Shown here in pieces: positions 54,120-63,056 of a stretch of 64,000 nucleotides of DNA (the stretch's first letter is position 1; each line of letters opens with the position of its first letter). The DNA lies in contig NZ_JACYXK010000017.1 in the NCBI RefSeq assembly GCF_014842975.1, positions 27,640 through 91,639 on the forward strand, read 5' to 3'. The DNA comes from Rhodanobacter sp. DHB23 (GTDB lineage Bacteria; Pseudomonadota; Gammaproteobacteria; Xanthomonadales; Rhodanobacteraceae). Under the pieces are notes generated by a model that was given only the letters and a program-made list of their open reading frames with translations, was not told where the DNA came from and made no database searches. A program made the translations under genes and the position numbers.

Positions 54120-54749
54120 GGGACCTCTGGTTTTGCCGTCATCCCAGCAAGAGCTGGATGACAAGCAAGAAGCCAATCGATCAGCTGCCTGGCAACCCAG
54201 CGCCAACCCTTCGGCGTGCGCGATGTCGCGCGCAATCCCGCCGCCCAGTGCGGACACCCGCGCCGCAGGCAGCGCCTCCAGCAGCTCGAGTCCGGCCAGC
54301 CGCCGGCAACGGAAATCCAGCAGTTGCGCCGCCGCGATGCGTCCGTCGCCGCGGCGCTGGCCACCCACGGCATGCACCGGCATGCCTGCCGCGAGCAAGG
54401 CATCCCAGCCGAGGTAGTCGCTGTCGGGCAACAGATGCAGGCGGGCGCACAGGCGACCATCGCGGGCGCGGCACTCCAGCCATTCGTGCGGGCCGTCGCT
54501 GCCGATCGCACAGGCGGCGACCAGCCAGCGCACGCACAGCAAGGGTGCCAGCTCGCGGCATCCCGCCAGCAGGCCGGTGGCCGCATCCGCCAACGCTGGC
54601 ACCGCGCATGGCAGATACAGCACCGGCCCCGCGGCCGGCAAACGCCGCGCCAGCAGCCGCGGCGTGATCCGCAGCCAGCGGCACTCCACTTCGGCGCCGA
54701 CGGCACGCGGACAGACCTGGGCAAGACGGGTAGCCAGCCAACCGGGCAT
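54120..54749 (-). pseudogene. hemP-associated hypothetical gene lacking a proper 3' end
   Basis: From ATG 54749 (GGAGAG just upstream) the minus strand encodes about 190 residues with protein-like character: MPGWLATRLAQVCPRAVG, PVLYLPCAVPALADAATGLL, CVRWLVAACAIGSDGPHEW and LHLLPDSDYLGWDALL. After IARDIAHAEGLALG (about 54195) the sequence becomes low-quality, enters a GTCATCC palindrome (54138-54162), and stays open antisense to the DgcA-like gene for another 2 kb. No natural stop is visible near the expected end, so the 3' end seems lost. Function unknown; position after hemP suggests iron or haem. Confidence 0.5.
54138..54162. repeat. GTCATCC palindrome
   Basis: GTCATCCCAGC pairs with GCTGGATGAC with one bulged base. 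It lies between the convergent DgcA-like gene and the hemP-associated gene and could act as a terminator or be a mobile palindrome. Confidence 0.55.
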
Positions 54750-54821
54750 CGCACTCTCCACTGTCGGATGGCTTGCGGTTGCGCGGACCGGAACGTGCGC
54801 AACGGCTGGCGATGATCTGGC

Positions 54822-54861
54822 TCCCCTCTCCCGCTCGCGGGAGAGGGGCCGGGGGAGCGGG
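54822..54861. repeat. CCCTCTCCCGC palindrome downstream of hemP
   Basis: Hairpin arms CCCCTCTCCCGC and GCGGGAGAGGGG with loop TC, followed by CCGGGGGAGCGGGC, between hemP and its neighbour. Confidence 0.75.
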
Positions 54862-54910
54862 CACGGGCTTGCATCGAACCACGCCCCACACGGGAGCGTT
54901 GCTGCAAGCC

Positions 54911-55135
54911 TTACTTGGTAAGGATCAACTTGTCCTTGCGGGTAAGCCGCAGGTGGTACTCGCTGCCCTCGTGCTGGATCACCAGCTCGCGCCCGCCATC
55001 CAGCAACGACTGGCTGCTGACGCGGCGCACGACGGGCGGCGTGCCGGCAGCGGCGGGGTGCAGCGAAAGACGCGACAACGGACGGGTCAGCCGGCTGGCG
55101 ACGGTCGGCAGGCTCAAGGTGGTGGCGATCGACAT
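54911..55135 (-). CDS. hemP: Hemin uptake protein HemP
   Basis: A 74-aa protein whose C-terminal half carries the HemP core: VSSQSLLDGGRELVIQHEGS then YHLRLTRKDKLILTK. HemP/HmuP proteins are small regulators or accessories of haem uptake. A Fur box lies 34-53 bp upstream of ATG 55135, so the gene should be induced by iron limitation. No haem receptor or transporter is adjacent here. Confidence 0.88.
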   Translation of the reverse strand: MSIATTLSLPTVASRLTRPLSRLSLHPAAAGTPPVVRRVSSQSLLDGGRELVIQHEGSEYHLRLTRKDKLILTK

Positions 55136-55168
55136 GGGCGACTCCGCAGTGAAGTTCAGTCGGAGTTG

Positions 55169-55188
55169 ATGATAATGATTCTCATTAA
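55169..55188 (-). promoter_or_regulatory. Fur box upstream of hemP
   Basis: TGATAATGATTCTCATTAAG contains the GATAATGAT-A-ATCATTATC pattern with few mismatches, in an otherwise GC-rich region. It lies in the promoter region of hemP. Confidence 0.85.
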
Positions 55189-55224
55189 GACGTCAACCGT
55201 CACGACAGCGATCGCCTGCCGCGC

Positions 55225-56193
55225 TCACTCGACCGCCTGCGCGATGCGCCGGCGCAGTGCCTCGTCCAGCTTCGGCAGCACGTCCAGCGCGCCGAGATTG
55301 TGTTCCAGCTGTTCCAGCCGGCTCGCGCCCAGCATCACCGTGGACACATGCGGATTCGCCGCGCACCACGCGATCGCGAGTTGCGCGGTGCTGCAACCCA
55401 GCTCGTCGGCGAGCGGGCGCAGGCGGCGCACCTTCGCCACGCGCTCGCCGCCATCGCCCAGCACCCGCTCCTGCAGCCACGCGTAGTCAGGCTGCGCCAG
55501 CCGCGAATCCGCCGGCACACCCCGGTCGTACTTGCCGCTGAGCAGGCCCGAGGCCAGCGGCGACCAGATCGTGGTGCCCATGCCGTAGTCGCGGTACAGC
55601 GGCGCGTATTCCACCTCGACCCGCTCGCGGTGCAGCAGGTTGTATTCCGGCTGCTCCATCACCGGCGCCGCGAGGTGGTTTTCCTCCGCCACGCGATGCG
55701 CCTCGACGATGGCCTGCACCGGCCACTCGCTGGTGCCCCAGTACAGCACCTTGCCCTGGCGCACCAGCAGGTCCATCGCCGCCACGGTTTCCTCGATCGG
55801 CGTCTCGGGATCCGGACGATGGCAGAAATAGAGGTCGAGGTAGTCCACGCGCAGGCGCTGCAGCGCCTGGTGGCAGGCCTCGATCACGTGCTTGCGCGAC
55901 AGGCCGCGCTGGGTCGGCTTCGGATGGTCGTGCGCGCCGAAGAACACCTTGCTGGACACGCACCAGCTGTCGCGCGGCAGGCGCAGGTCGGCCAGCACGT
56001 CGCCCATCAGCGACTCCGCCACGCCGTTGCCGTAGGTCTCGGCGTTGTCGAAGAAGTTGACGCCGCGATCCCACGCCAGCGCCAGCATCTCGCGCGCCAG
56101 CGAACGGCCCACGCTCTTGCCGAAGGTGGTCCAGGCACCGAAGGAGAGGACGGAAAGCGGCAGGCCGGAACGACCGAGGCGGCGGTATTGCAT
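55225..56193 (-). CDS. Aldo/keto reductase (Kv-beta/YghZ-like)
   Basis: A 322-aa TIM-barrel NADPH oxidoreductase. It begins MQYRRLGRSGLPLSVLSFGA. Catalytic Asp and Tyr are in FFDNAETYGNG, Lys in CVSSKVFFG and His in LYFCHRPDPETP. The C-terminal LGASRLEQLEHNLGAL is the NADPH-binding end. This group reduces aldehydes and includes potassium-channel beta-subunit relatives. ATG 56193 begins the conserved N-terminus; the frame is open upstream without homology. It is transcribed divergently from the fucosidase gene. Confidence 0.9.
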   Translation of the reverse strand: MQYRRLGRSGLPLSVLSFGAWTTFGKSVGRSLAREMLALAWDRGVNFFDNAETYGNGVAESLMGDVLADLRLPRDSWCVSSKVFFGAHDHPKPTQRGLSRKHVIEACHQALQRLRVDYLDLYFCHRPDPETPIEETVAAMDLLVRQGKVLYWGTSEWPVQAIVEAHRVAEENHLAAPVMEQPEYNLLHRERVEVEYAPLYRDYGMGTTIWSPLASGLLSGKYDRGVPADSRLAQPDYAWLQERVLGDGGERVAKVRRLRPLADELGCSTAQLAIAWCAANPHVSTVMLGASRLEQLEHNLGALDVLPKLDEALRRRIAQAVE

Positions 56194-56402
56194 GGGGAAA
56201 CTCCATCGATTGGCGGGGATGATCGGCACCTGACCATCCTTCGCATGCTGCGTCGTCGCGTCCGCTCGATGCAAGCCTTGCGCTCCGTGCGGGCGCAGCC
56301 ATCGGGCCGGCAAGGCAGGCGGCGTGCCGCTGACTTCATATTTGAATATAGTGTTCATACCTGACACCAACGTCACGGCATCCACCAGTGGAGGCTTGTT
56401 CC

Positions 56403-57890
56403 ATGGATCGTCGCCGTTTCCTGCTCGCCGGCTCGGCCGTCGCCTCGATGAGTGCGCTAGCCATGCGTACCAGCCGTGCCGATGCCGCCCCTTCGCCCAC
56501 CACCAACGGGCCGCGCCCGCGCCCCACGCCACAGCAGTTGCACTGGCAGCGCGACGAACTGGCGATGTTCGTGCACCTCACGGTGAATACCTTCACCGGC
56601 AAGGAATGGGGCGACGGCACCGAGTCGCCGGCGATCTTCAATCCGCGCAAGCTCGACGCGCGGCAATGGGCGCGCACGGCGAAGCAGGCCGGCTTCCGCA
56701 GCATGATCCTCACCGCCAAGCACCACGACGGTTTCTGCCTGTGGCCCTCCGCCGTCACCGAGCATTCGGTGAAGAACAGTCCATGGAAGAACGGCCAGGG
56801 CGACGTGGTGCGCGAGTTCACCGACGCCTGCCGTGCCGAGGGCCTGGGCGCCGGCCTCTACCTCTCGCCATGGGACCGCAACGCCAAGGTCTACGGCAGC
56901 GGCGAGGCCTACAACGACTACTACATCGCCCAGCTCACCGAGCTGCTCAGCCACTACGGCAAGATCGTGGAGGTGTGGTTCGACGGCGCCAACGGCGAAG
57001 GCCCGAACGGCCGCAAGCAGGCCTACGACTGGCCGCGCATCCATGCCACCGTGCGCAAGCTGCAACCCGACGCGGTGATGTTCTCCGACGCCGGCCCCGA
57101 CGTGCGCTGGATCGGCGACGAGAAAGGCGTGGCCGGCGAAACCTGCTGGTCCAGCATCGACCCCGCCAGCGTGCCCTGGCCCGGCTACGACCGCCCGTGG
57201 GTGGGCGACCTGCTCGGCCATGGCGATCCGCACGGCAGCGCGTGGCGTCCCGGCGAATCGGACGTGTCGATCCGACCCGGCTGGTTCTGGCACGCCGAGG
57301 AAAACGACCAGGTGCGCTCGCCCGACGGCCTGATGGATCTCTACTTCAGCTCGGTGGGCCGCAACAGCAAGCTGCTGCTCAACGTGCCGCCGAACCGCGA
57401 CGGCCTGTTCGACGCGGCGGACATCGCCGCGCTGCAGGGCTTCACCACGAAACGCACCGCGCTGCTCGCCACCAACCTACTGCAGGGCGGCAGCGTGCGG
57501 GCCAGCAGCAGCGACATCGCGCACCCCGCCTCCAGCGTGCTCGACGCCAGCCCCGACGCGTACTGGAGCGCCGCCCGCAGCGTGCGCAACGCATGGCTGG
57601 AAATCGAACTGCCGCATGCGGTCGAATTCGACACGCTGGAACTCGGCGAAGCCATCGCCCTCGGCCAGGGCATCGCCAACCATTGCGTCGAAACCTGGAA
57701 CGGCAGTGCGTGGCAGCCGCTCAGCTGGGGCACCACCATCGGCCACAAGAAACTCGTGCGCTTCGATCCGGTGCGCACGACCCGGCTGCGCGTGCTGCTG
57801 GAATTCGCCTACGACACGCCACGGCTTGCGCGCGTGGCGGCGTATCGCGGCCCGGATCGCAGCTACGGACCCGGGCACAACGAGAAGTGA
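56403..57890 (+). CDS. Alpha-L-fucosidase (GH29), exported
   Basis: A 495-aa enzyme. The N-terminus MDRRRFLLAGSAVASMSALA is a Tat-type signal. The GH29 barrel follows with FVHLTVNTFTGKEWGDG, MILTAKHHDGFCLWPSAVTE, and the nucleophile Asp in VEVWFDGANGEG (about residue 200). C-terminal residues from about 360 form an F5/8-type-C-like carbohydrate-binding region (VLDASPDAYWSA to AWLEIELPHAVEFDTLEL). It would release L-fucose from glycans in the periplasm or outside. GGAGG at 56389-56393 supports ATG 56403. Confidence 0.88.
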   Translation: MDRRRFLLAGSAVASMSALAMRTSRADAAPSPTTNGPRPRPTPQQLHWQRDELAMFVHLTVNTFTGKEWGDGTESPAIFNPRKLDARQWARTAKQAGFRSMILTAKHHDGFCLWPSAVTEHSVKNSPWKNGQGDVVREFTDACRAEGLGAGLYLSPWDRNAKVYGSGEAYNDYYIAQLTELLSHYGKIVEVWFDGANGEGPNGRKQAYDWPRIHATVRKLQPDAVMFSDAGPDVRWIGDEKGVAGETCWSSIDPASVPWPGYDRPWVGDLLGHGDPHGSAWRPGESDVSIRPGWFWHAEENDQVRSPDGLMDLYFSSVGRNSKLLLNVPPNRDGLFDAADIAALQGFTTKRTALLATNLLQGGSVRASSSDIAHPASSVLDASPDAYWSAARSVRNAWLEIELPHAVEFDTLELGEAIALGQGIANHCVETWNGSAWQPLSWGTTIGHKKLVRFDPVRTTRLRVLLEFAYDTPRLARVAAYRGPDRSYGPGHNEK

Positions 57891-57897
57891 TCCCGCC

Positions 57898-58806
57898 TCA
57901 GGCGCCCTCGGCCACGTAGGTGGCCAGCGCCTCGAACAGGTAGTCGTAGACCAGCCGCACGCGACGGTTCGTGCGCTGGTCCTCGTGCATCACCAGCCAG
58001 GTATCCAGATCCAGCCCGAATGCCTCGGGCAACACCGGCACCAGTTGGCGTTCGCGGCGGGCGAGTGCGCGCTGGCACGCGCCGATACCGTAACCGGCGC
58101 GCAGCGCAGCCAGTTGCGCCAACGGACTGTCGGTGCGCAATGCGAAATGCTCGCGCGCATACACCTCGCCGCCCGGCACGCGGCCGCGCATCGCGCGCAG
58201 GGCCGGCGTCTCGCGATCGAAACCGATCAGTGCGTGCGCACGCAGATCGGCCAGCGTGCGCGGCGTGCCGCGCTCCTTCAGGTAGCACCGGTGTGCGAAC
58301 AGCCCCAACCCGATCGCGCCCACGCGCCGCGCCACCAGCGCAGCCTGGCTGGGCCGCAGCATGCGCACGGCGATGTCGGCGTCCTTGCGCAGCAGATCCT
58401 CGGTCGCGTCGGAGAGCGACAGCTCGATCACGATGCCCGGCTGTTGCCGGCGCAATCCGGCCAGCATCGCAGGCAACACTTCGCCACCGATCACTTCGCT
58501 GCAGGTGATGCGCACCACGCCACGTGCGTCCTGCCGGCTGCCCGAGGCCGTGCGCCGCAACGCGGCCGACGCCGCGGCCATACCGCGCGCGTGTTCGGCC
58601 AGCTCGGCACCCAGCTCGGTCAGCGCCAGCCCCTGCGGCGAACGGGTGAACAGGGCCACGCCAAGCATCGTTTCCAGTTGCCGCACGTGCCGACCCAGGC
58701 TGGGCTGGGTCATGCCCAGCATGCGCGCCGCCGCGGACAGGCTGCCCTCGCCCGCCACGGCGAGGAAGGAGCGGTAGAGGTCCCAGCCCGGCTCGTCGGT
58801 ATCCAT
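57898..58806 (-). CDS. LysR-family transcriptional regulator
   Basis: A 302-aa regulator. The winged helix-turn-helix is at about residues 10-68 (GSLSAAARMLGMTQPSLGRH, then LGVALFTRSPQGLALTELG). The substrate-binding domain follows with DLLRKDADIAVRMLRPSQAA. It is divergent from the NAD(P)-binding gene at 58897 across a 90-bp AT-rich gap, the usual arrangement for a LysR regulator and its target. Inducer unknown. Confidence 0.92.
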   Translation of the reverse strand: MDTDEPGWDLYRSFLAVAGEGSLSAAARMLGMTQPSLGRHVRQLETMLGVALFTRSPQGLALTELGAELAEHARGMAAASAALRRTASGSRQDARGVVRITCSEVIGGEVLPAMLAGLRRQQPGIVIELSLSDATEDLLRKDADIAVRMLRPSQAALVARRVGAIGLGLFAHRCYLKERGTPRTLADLRAHALIGFDRETPALRAMRGRVPGGEVYAREHFALRTDSPLAQLAALRAGYGIGACQRALARRERQLVPVLPEAFGLDLDTWLVMHEDQRTNRRVRLVYDYLFEALATYVAEGA

Positions 58807-58896
58807 GCATTTATTTATAGCAGACGTTAGTTATTAGGCAATTTTCAAATATGGTGCCACGCGTCAGGCTGATCCCATTCACACGGGAGCCATGCC
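58807..58896. promoter_or_regulatory. Divergent promoter region of LysR and NAD(P)-binding genes
   Basis: A 90-bp gap much richer in A+T than its surroundings, with TTATTTATAGCAG and GTTAGTTATTAGGCAATTTT. A LysR T-N11-A site is plausible but I cannot pick one with confidence. Confidence 0.45.
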
Positions 58897-59841
58897 ATGA
58901 ACACGACACATACAGCCCTGATCATCGGCGCCACCGGTGGCGCGGGCGGCGAGATTGCCGCGGCCCTGCTGCGGCGCGGCTGGACGGTACGCGCGCTGGT
59001 GCGCAACGTTGCCCGCCCCGGCCTCGACCCACGCATCGACTGGCGCGAAGGCGACGCGCTGCAGGCCGACGACGTCATGCAGGCCGCCGCCGGCGTGGAT
59101 GTGCTGGTCCACGCGGTGAACCCGCCGGGCTATCGCGACTGGGACACGCTGGTGCTGCCGATGCTGGACAACAGCCTCGCCGCGGCCCGCGCCAATGCGG
59201 CACGCCTGGTGCTGCCGGGCACGGTCTACAACTACGGCCCCGATGCCTTCCCCCTGCTGGCCGAGGGCGCTCCGCAGCAGCCGCTGACCCGCAAGGGCGC
59301 GATCCGCGTGGCGATGGAGCGTCGGCTGGCCGAGGCCGCCGACGTGCGCAGCCTGGTCCTGCGCTGCGGCGACTTCTTCGGGCCGCGCGCGGGCAACAAC
59401 TGGTTCGCCGCGATGATCAAGCCGGGCCGGCCCGCGCGCAGCCTGCTGTACCCGGGGCGCCGCGGCCTGCCGCACGCCTGGGCCTACCTGCCCGACGTGG
59501 GCGAAACGGTGGCGCGACTGCTGGAGCGCGAGGGCGGACTGGAACGCCACGCCCGTTTCCACTTCGCCGGCCATCACGTGGACGCCGCCGCCCTGCTCGC
59601 CGCGGTACGCCGCGCCACCGGCAACGCCACGCTGCCGCTGCGCGCCTTCCCCTGGTGGCTGACCTGGCTGGCCGCGCCCTTCGTGGTGGTGCTGCGCGAA
59701 CTGCGCGAGATGCGCTACCTGTGGCGCGAGCCGCTGCAGCTGGACAACCGCCGGCTGCTGGCATGCCTGGGCGAGGAACCGCATACCCCGCTCGACCAGG
59801 CCGTCGAGACCACCCTGCGCGGCTTCGGCTGTGTGGCTTGA
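58897..59841 (+). CDS. NAD(P)-binding Rossmann protein (atypical SDR/epimerase-like)
   Basis: A 314-aa protein with the N-terminal nucleotide-binding motif LIIGATGGAGGEIAAALLRR, VLVHAVNPPGYRDWD and LVLPGTVYNYGPDAFPLLAE. The last includes a Y in the usual active-site region, but no clear YxxxK is seen. RCGDFFGPRAGNNWF and a hydrophobic stretch near residues 250-265 (WWLTWLAAPFVVVL) follow. Substrate unknown. It is likely controlled by the divergent LysR regulator. Confidence 0.85.
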   Translation: MNTTHTALIIGATGGAGGEIAAALLRRGWTVRALVRNVARPGLDPRIDWREGDALQADDVMQAAAGVDVLVHAVNPPGYRDWDTLVLPMLDNSLAAARANAARLVLPGTVYNYGPDAFPLLAEGAPQQPLTRKGAIRVAMERRLAEAADVRSLVLRCGDFFGPRAGNNWFAAMIKPGRPARSLLYPGRRGLPHAWAYLPDVGETVARLLEREGGLERHARFHFAGHHVDAAALLAAVRRATGNATLPLRAFPWWLTWLAAPFVVVLRELREMRYLWREPLQLDNRRLLACLGEEPHTPLDQAVETTLRGFGCVA

Positions 59842-59847
59842 AGCGCC

Positions 59848-60357
59848 TCAGTGGAACAGGCGCAGCGCCAGCGCGAGCACCGCCGCTGCAAACACGCCGG
59901 CGATCACGTCATCCACCATCACGCCCAGACCACCCTTGAGTCGACGGTCGAACACCCGGATCGGCCACGGCTTCCACACGTCGAACAGACGAAACAGCGC
60001 GAAGCCGGCAAGCACTGCCCACCACGGCGCCACGAGCGCGGGCAGCAGCGCGATCCACAGGCCGACGAATTCGTCCCACACCAGCGCGCGATGGTCGTCC
60101 ACGCCCAGCGCGCGGCCGGCCCTCTCGCAAGCCCACACACCCAGCGCGAAACCCAGCGCGATCACCAGCAGGTTGAGCGGCAGCGACAGCCCGCGCAGCA
60201 GCAGCCACGGCAGGATCGCCGCCAGCGAGCCGAAGGTGCCCTGCGCCACCGGCGCGAGGCCGGAACCGAGGCCGCTGGCGATCCAGCCGGCGGGCGTGGC
60301 GAGCAGCGCGCGGCGCTGCGCGGCGGTGAGTGTCCTGCGTTCGACGGGGGCATTCAT
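59848..60357 (-). CDS. pgpA: Phosphatidylglycerophosphatase A
   Basis: A 169-aa inner-membrane enzyme that dephosphorylates phosphatidylglycerophosphate to phosphatidylglycerol. The PgpA pattern is visible: GLGSGLAPVAQGTFGSLAAI, then VWDEFVGLWIALL, WPIRVFDRRLKGGLGVMVDD and VIAGVFAA. Its start overlaps the thiL stop by four bases (ATGA), a common gene order in gammaproteobacteria. Confidence 0.93.
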   Translation of the reverse strand: MNAPVERRTLTAAQRRALLATPAGWIASGLGSGLAPVAQGTFGSLAAILPWLLLRGLSLPLNLLVIALGFALGVWACERAGRALGVDDHRALVWDEFVGLWIALLPALVAPWWAVLAGFALFRLFDVWKPWPIRVFDRRLKGGLGVMVDDVIAGVFAAAVLALALRLFH

Positions 60358-61322
60358 GCGGCGAAATGATCCCAGCCTGCGCGCCCGGGTTCCAGCCAGC
60401 GGCCGTCCGCGTCGCGCACGCGCACGCCCTCGCCCGCCACGATGCAGCCGATGCGCGTGGCGCCGCAGCCCAGCCGCGCCAGGTCGGCCTGCACCCCGGC
60501 CACGCGCGCGGCGGGCACGGTGAAGCACAGTTCGTAGTCGTCGCCGCCAGCCAACGCGAAGTCGCGCGCGGCGGCTGCGTCGAACAGGCCCAGCAAGGCG
60601 GGCGAGCGCGGCAGCAGGGCCACGTCGATCTCCGCGCCCACGCCGCTGGCTGCGCAGAGATGGCCGAGGTCGGCGAGCAGGCCGTCGGATACGTCGAGGC
60701 AGGCGCTGGCGCGCCCACGCAATGCCAACCCCGCCGCCACCCGCGGCACCGGGCGATTCAGGCGCTCGACCAGCACGTCGCGCATGGACGTCCGGACGTC
60801 CGCCTGGATCGGCGCCTGCAGGCAGCGCAGGCCCGCCGCCGCATCGCCCAGCGTGCCGGTGACCAGCACCGCGTCGCCCGTGCGCGCGCCGGCGCGCGTC
60901 AGCGCCTGTCCCGGCGGCACGAAGCCGTGCACGGCCACGCTGAGCGTGAGCGGGCCGCGCGTGGTGTCGCCCCCCACCAGGGCCAGGCGATGCTGTTGCG
61001 CCAGCTGCGCGAAGCCGTCGGCGAAGCCGTCGACGAAGGCGGCGTCGGATTGCGGCAGGGTCAGCGCCAGCAGGGCCCACGCCGGCACCGCACCCATCGC
61101 GGCGAGGTCGGACAGGTTCACCGCCAGCGCCTTCCAGCCGATGTCGGCCGGCGCGGTGCCCACCGGGAAATGCACGCCCTCGACCAGGGTGTCGATCGCC
61201 ACCGCCAGCTCCTGCCCTGCCGGTACGGCCAGCAGCGCGGCATCGTCACCGATGCCCAGGCGCACGTCCTCGCGCCCCTGCGCGGCGCGCTCGCGGATAC
61301 GGTCGATGAGGCGGAATTCCAT
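60354..61322 (-). CDS. thiL: Thiamine-monophosphate kinase
   Basis: A 322-aa cytoplasmic kinase that converts thiamine phosphate to thiamine diphosphate. Signatures are LGIGDDAALLAVPAG (metal-binding DD), GWKALAVNLSDLAAMGA, LALVGGDTTRGPLTLSV, and ACLDVSDGLLADL. ATG 61322 begins the conserved N-terminus. It is separated from nusB by two other genes here. Confidence 0.93.
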   Translation of the reverse strand: MEFRLIDRIRERAAQGREDVRLGIGDDAALLAVPAGQELAVAIDTLVEGVHFPVGTAPADIGWKALAVNLSDLAAMGAVPAWALLALTLPQSDAAFVDGFADGFAQLAQQHRLALVGGDTTRGPLTLSVAVHGFVPPGQALTRAGARTGDAVLVTGTLGDAAAGLRCLQAPIQADVRTSMRDVLVERLNRPVPRVAAGLALRGRASACLDVSDGLLADLGHLCAASGVGAEIDVALLPRSPALLGLFDAAAARDFALAGGDDYELCFTVPAARVAGVQADLARLGCGATRIGCIVAGEGVRVRDADGRWLEPGRAGWDHFAA

Positions 61323-61458
61323 GGCGGATCTGCGGCGTGGGCGGGCCCAGAGCAGAGCATCCGCACGCGCGCGGCGCAAGCCCGTGACCTGCGGCGCATG
61401 TGCCGGGACCGCATGCATGCGAGGCTGATGCACCTCCACCCTGCCGGAGCCCGCCACC

Positions 61459-61920
61459 ATGCGCCCTGCCCGCCGCCCTCCCGCCGTCCTGTCGCTCGCC
61501 TTGCTTGCCACTACGCCGATGCTGGCGGCGGCATCGCCATCCGCAACCGGCGACGCGGCCGTGCTGGCACCGGTCCAGGCCTTCTTCGCCGCGATGTCGC
61601 GCTACGACCAGGCCGGCATGCGCGCACAGGTGCTGCCCGCGGGCATGGCCACGCTGATGCGCCACGGCAAGCCGGAACAGATCGCGCTGGGCGACTTCGT
61701 CGACCACGTGAAACCGGGCAAGGCAAACATCGAGGAGCGCATCCGCGACCCGCAGGTGCGCGTGGACGACGACCTCGCCGTGGTCTGGGCGCCCTACGTC
61801 TTCCTGCTCGACGGCAAGCCGCACCACTGCGGCACCGACGTGTTCAACCTGGCGCGGGTGGACGGGCACTGGCTGATCGCCGGCATCGCCGACAACAGCC
61901 GCGATTGCCCGGCGCAGTGA
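61459..61920 (+). CDS. Secreted NTF2-like (SnoaL-type) protein
   Basis: A 153-aa protein with a signal peptide (RRPPAVLSLALLATTPMLAA) and an NTF2-fold pattern: VQAFFAAMSRYDQAGMRAQV, VWAPYVFLLDGKPHHCGTDV and VDGHWLIAGIADNSR. Members of this group are often lumazine-binding-like or DUF4440 proteins of unknown role. It is on the plus strand inside the otherwise minus-strand ribH-nusB-thiL-pgpA region. Confidence 0.8.
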   Translation: MRPARRPPAVLSLALLATTPMLAAASPSATGDAAVLAPVQAFFAAMSRYDQAGMRAQVLPAGMATLMRHGKPEQIALGDFVDHVKPGKANIEERIRDPQVRVDDDLAVVWAPYVFLLDGKPHHCGTDVFNLARVDGHWLIAGIADNSRDCPAQ

Positions 61921-61961
61921 ATCTTGGAGCCCGTCTACGACCTCCGCGTGATCCGCGCCGT

Positions 61962-62040
61962 GTAGGAGCGCCCCCTGTGCGCGCATGCTTTTGGCTCTGA
62001 TCGGGCATCAAAGCCTTCGCGCACAGGGTGCGCTCCTGCA
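61962..62040. repeat. Long imperfect palindrome, family R1, copy 4
   Basis: Arms GTAGGAGCGCCCCCTGTGCG and CGCGCACAGGGTGCGCTCCT, with loop CTCTGATCGGGCATCA. It sits between the convergent NTF2-like and GNAT genes, where it could also terminate both transcripts. Confidence 0.88.
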
Positions 62041-62070
62041 CGGCCAGCCATGGCGAGATCGTGATTACAC

Positions 62071-62610
62071 TCAGCGGGCAAACAGCAGGGCCGGCTCGCC
62101 GTGGTAGCTGGTGCGCCGCCACTCGCGGAAGCCGGCCTTCGCGGCCACGCGGATGGAGGCGGCGTTGCCCTCGCTGATGAGGCAGACGGCGCGCATGCCC
62201 GGCAGGTTCGCATCGGCCCAGGCAGTCGCCGCGGCGACCGCCTCGCTCGCATAGCCCCGGCCATGCGCCTGCGGCGACAGCACCCAGCCGAACTCCAGCA
62301 TGCCCGCCAGCGAGGGCTCGATGTCGCGGCGGAAGTCGCCGAAACCGATGTCACCGAGATAGCGCCCGCCGGCCTTTTCCTCGACGGCCCAATAACCGAA
62401 GCCGAGCATGCTCCACATGCCGCGCGAGCCCAGCATGCGGCGCCAGGTCTCCTCGGCGGTGAACGGTCGGCCGCCGATGTAGCGCACCACCGCCGGATCG
62501 GCCCACATCGCCGTGCAGGCGACGTGGTCGTCGGGACGATGCGCGCGCAGGCGCAGCCGCGCGGTTTCCAGCACCGGCACCCGATCTTCCGTCCGGGCGC
62601 CGGCGCCCAT
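62071..62610 (-). CDS. GNAT-family N-acetyltransferase (RimJ/RimL-like)
   Basis: A 179-aa acetyltransferase with ETARLRLRAHRPDDHVACTA at the start, LEFGWVLSPQAHGRGYASEA (acetyl-CoA loop HGRGYASEA) and ISEGNAASIRVAAKAGF. This is the RimJ/RimL subfamily that acetylates protein N-termini or small amines. ATG 62610 overlaps the nusB stop (TGATG), so it is co-translated with nusB. Target unknown. Confidence 0.9.
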   Translation of the reverse strand: MGAGARTEDRVPVLETARLRLRAHRPDDHVACTAMWADPAVVRYIGGRPFTAEETWRRMLGSRGMWSMLGFGYWAVEEKAGGRYLGDIGFGDFRRDIEPSLAGMLEFGWVLSPQAHGRGYASEAVAAATAWADANLPGMRAVCLISEGNAASIRVAAKAGFREWRRTSYHGEPALLFAR

Positions 62611-63056
62611 CAGCCGCGCTTTTCGACCGCGCGCAGCTCGGCGGCCAGCTTGTCCAGCACGCCGTTGACATAGCTGTGGCCGTGGTCGGCGCCGAAGCGC
62701 TTGGTGACCTCGATCGCCTCGTTGATCACCACGCGATACGGCACGTCGGGACGGTGCTTCAGCTCGTAGGCGGCGAGGCGCAGCGCGGCGCGCTCGATCG
62801 GGTCGACCTCGGCCACCTCGCGGTCGAGGAACGGGCGCAGCGAGGCGTCGAGTTCGGCGACGTGCTGCTCCACGCCGTGCAGCAGGTCCTCGAAGTAGTC
62901 GAGGTCGGCCACCTCCATGTCCTGCTCGTGGCGGAACTGCTCGATCACCGCGTTCATGTGGCTGCCGGACAGCTGCCACGCGTACAGCGCCTGCAGTGCG
63001 CGGCGGCGGGCGCGTGAGCGCGCGGCGAGATCGATGCCTTCCGGACGCTGGTTCAT
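62610..63056 (-). CDS. nusB: Transcription antitermination protein NusB
   Basis: A 148-aa all-helical RNA-binding protein that acts with NusE in rRNA antitermination. It shows RSRARRRALQALYAWQLSGS at the start, VDPIERAALRLAAYELKHRP and VPYRVVINEAIEVTKRFGAD at the end. The start overlaps the ribH stop (TGATG), the classic ribH-nusB arrangement. Confidence 0.95.
   Translation of the reverse strand: MNQRPEGIDLAARSRARRRALQALYAWQLSGSHMNAVIEQFRHEQDMEVADLDYFEDLLHGVEQHVAELDASLRPFLDREVAEVDPIERAALRLAAYELKHRPDVPYRVVINEAIEVTKRFGADHGHSYVNGVLDKLAAELRAVEKRG

Noticed and set aside
51804..54761. A 985-codon minus-strand open frame
   Set aside because: Only its first roughly 190 codons have protein-like sequence; the rest is antisense to the clearly real DgcA-like gene, as happens in high-GC DNA.
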